From NCBI GenBank assembly GCA_038057515.1, contig JBBUDB010000020.1:1-6659 (forward strand): a stretch of 6,659 nt of DNA, in the 5' to 3' direction. A program made the position numbers and the translations under genes. This stretch comes from DATJQA01 sp038057515. GTDB lineage: Bacteria; Patescibacteriota; Minisyncoccia; UBA6257; 2-01-FULL-56-20. The notes beneath the pieces were generated by a model that saw only the letters and a program-made list of their open reading frames with translations, made no database searches and was not told where the DNA came from. The stretch's first letter is position 1. Every line of letters begins with the position of its first letter. Shown piece after piece: positions 5,787 to 6,659 of this stretch.

Positions 5787-6542
5787 ATGAAAAGCGACAA
5801 GTGGCCGCCGGAGGATTCGGAAGCAAAACCTGACGGGGTTCCGGCCGAGACGGCCGAGGAGCTCAAGAAGAAAACCGACGAACAGCGCGGCAAGTTCGAG
5901 CACATCTTCGGAGACCTCCAGGTCGCCGGCGAACGGCTTGTCGGCGAGAACCAGGAACTCCAAGGGCACGCCACCATAGATGCCCTGACGGGCATTCGTA
6001 ATCGACGAGGTTTTGAAGAGACGCTCCATACCGCTACGGCTGGGTTCTTCACTCCCGAAGCGGAGCGCCGCGGTGAAAGCGAGAAGGGCATCGAGCACAT
6101 CACCATCGGTCTTTTCGATGTCGACCATTTCAAGGACTTCAACGATAAATACGGACATCAGGTCGGCGACAGAGTGCTTCAGGCCGTGGCGCAACACCTC
6201 TCAAGTATCGGCCGCGGGAGCGACATCGTGGCCCGCTGGGGCGGCGAGGAGTTCGCCTTCGCCTGGCCGGGCGCCAACGAAAAAGCCGTTCTCCAAAAAT
6301 TCGGCATGGATCTCAAGAGGGGGCAAAACGCCCGGATCGAGATCCCGAAAATCAAGATCGACGACCAGGAGTTCGAGATAACGATTTCCGGCGGACTTTC
6401 CACCTTTCCGCATAAACCCGACTTTGAGGGAGCGGTGGAAGCCGCCTATGGCGATGCCGACAAGGCCCTCTATGCGGCCAAGAAAGCCGGCCGGAACAGA
6501 ATCATGAGTTTAACGGAAGAGATGCCGACGCCCGAAGAATAA
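5787..6542 (+). CDS. GGDEF-domain diguanylate cyclase, soluble, with coiled-coil-like N-terminus
   Basis: This 251-aa protein is predicted to condense two GTP into the second messenger c-di-GMP. The GGDEF domain spans about 60-240. It has DALTGIRNRRGF (65-76), the metal/substrate strand FDVDHFKDFNDKYGH (110-124, with D111 and N119), and the active-site loop RWGGEEF with GGEEF at 152-156. An allosteric inhibitory RxxD site (R143-D146) sits five residues before the loop, so product feedback inhibition is expected. Residues 1-60 are charged and Glu/Lys-rich, probably helical and able to dimerise; no membrane segment, PAS, GAF or receiver domain is recognisable, so the input signal is unknown. 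The ATG at 5787 is supported by AAGGTG 2 nt upstream (AAGG at 5779-5782). No clear promoter lies between the terminator and the ATG. TTTTCA-17-TAACGT overlapping the terminator is a very weak candidate, and expression may rely on read-through. Confidence 0.94.
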   Translation: MKSDKWPPEDSEAKPDGVPAETAEELKKKTDEQRGKFEHIFGDLQVAGERLVGENQELQGHATIDALTGIRNRRGFEETLHTATAGFFTPEAERRGESEKGIEHITIGLFDVDHFKDFNDKYGHQVGDRVLQAVAQHLSSIGRGSDIVARWGGEEFAFAWPGANEKAVLQKFGMDLKRGQNARIEIPKIKIDDQEFEITISGGLSTFPHKPDFEGAVEAAYGDADKALYAAKKAGRNRIMSLTEEMPTPEE

Positions 6543-6547
6543 GGGAG

Positions 6548-6576
6548 TTGAAATCTCCGCTCGCCGTTGGTATACT
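6548..6576 (+). promoter_or_regulatory. Sigma70-type promoter of tRNA-Asn
   Basis: TTGAAA (6548-6553), a 17-nt spacer and TATACT (6571-6576) closely match the consensus, each hexamer with one mismatch. The predicted start, near 6583, is about 6 nt before the mature tRNA 5' end. The -35 begins 5 nt after the stop codon of the GGDEF gene, so the tRNA is independently transcribed. Confidence 0.82.
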
Positions 6577-6588
6577 CTCCTCCGTCAT

Positions 6589-6659
6589 TCCCCGGTAGCT
6601 CAGTGGTAGAGCGGATCCCTGTTAAGGATAAGGTCGTAGGTTCGAATCCTACCCGGGGA
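6589..6659 (+). tRNA. trnN: tRNA-Asn (anticodon GUU), lacks discriminator base and 3' end at window edge
   Basis: The acceptor TCCCCGG (6589-6595) pairs perfectly with CCGGGGA (6653-6659). The D arm is GCTC/GAGC (6598-6601, 6609-6612) with a 7-nt loop containing GG. The anticodon stem is 6614-6618 with 6626-6630, and the loop CTGTTAA (6619-6625) has anticodon GTT at 6621-6623, reading Asn codons AAC and AAU. The variable loop is AGGTC. The T arm is GTAGG/CCTAC with loop TTCGAAT (6641-6647). The first anticodon-stem pair, 27-43 (6614 with 6630), is a G-A mismatch; the other four pairs are good. The discriminator base and any encoded CCA lie past the window. Confidence 0.95.

Noticed and set aside
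1..6659. CRISPR array, insertion sequence, prophage or toxin-antitoxin genes
   Set aside because: No regularly spaced repeats, transposase or integrase motifs, terminal inverted repeats or small paired genes were found. The tRNA at the right edge could be an integration site, but no att duplication or integrase is in view.

Overview
The window is GC-rich bacterial chromosomal DNA and looks like housekeeping sequence from a small-genome lineage. The best guess is Candidate Phyla Radiation/Patescibacteria of the Parcubacteria type. That rests on the gene mix (a membrane-anchored lamin-tail-domain protein, a stand-alone SpoU methyltransferase, a B12-dependent class II ribonucleotide reductase), on tight packing, and on the lack of a good Shine-Dalgarno before most starts. 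TGA is used as a stop (trmH-like gene), which argues against the recoded Gracilibacteria/Absconditabacteria. The taxon call is inference, since no rRNA is present.

Layout. On the minus strand, reading right to left: a 597-aa lamin-tail protein (2847-1054); a 161-aa SpoU/TrmH-type RNA methyltransferase (1047-562) that starts 6 nt after the previous stop and so is probably in the same operon; a weak intrinsic terminator (525-507); a strong 14-bp hairpin of unknown role (467-499); and a DUF192 membrane-anchored protein (from 410) cut off by the left edge, with a TATAAT box so close to its ATG that the mRNA may be leaderless. A 308-bp divergent spacer (2848-3155) separates this block from the plus-strand genes. 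Those are nrdJ (3156-5660), a strong bidirectional intrinsic terminator (5734-5769), a soluble GGDEF diguanylate cyclase (5787-6542), a consensus promoter (6548-6576) and tRNA-Asn(GUU) (6589 to the right edge).

How the parts relate. There is no obvious dedicated multi-gene system. NrdJ makes deoxyribonucleotides and needs adenosylcobalamin. The GGDEF protein should make c-di-GMP and carries an intact-looking RxxD inhibitory site. The lamin-tail and DUF192 proteins are predicted to face outward from the membrane. The TrmH-like protein modifies RNA. The parts most worth a second look are non-coding: the repeat-rich leader of nrdJ, the inverted repeat in the divergent spacer, the hairpin at 467-499, and the terminator lying 17 nt before the diguanylate cyclase start. 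The domain order of the lamin-tail protein (LTD, B-repeat, LTD) also deserves attention.
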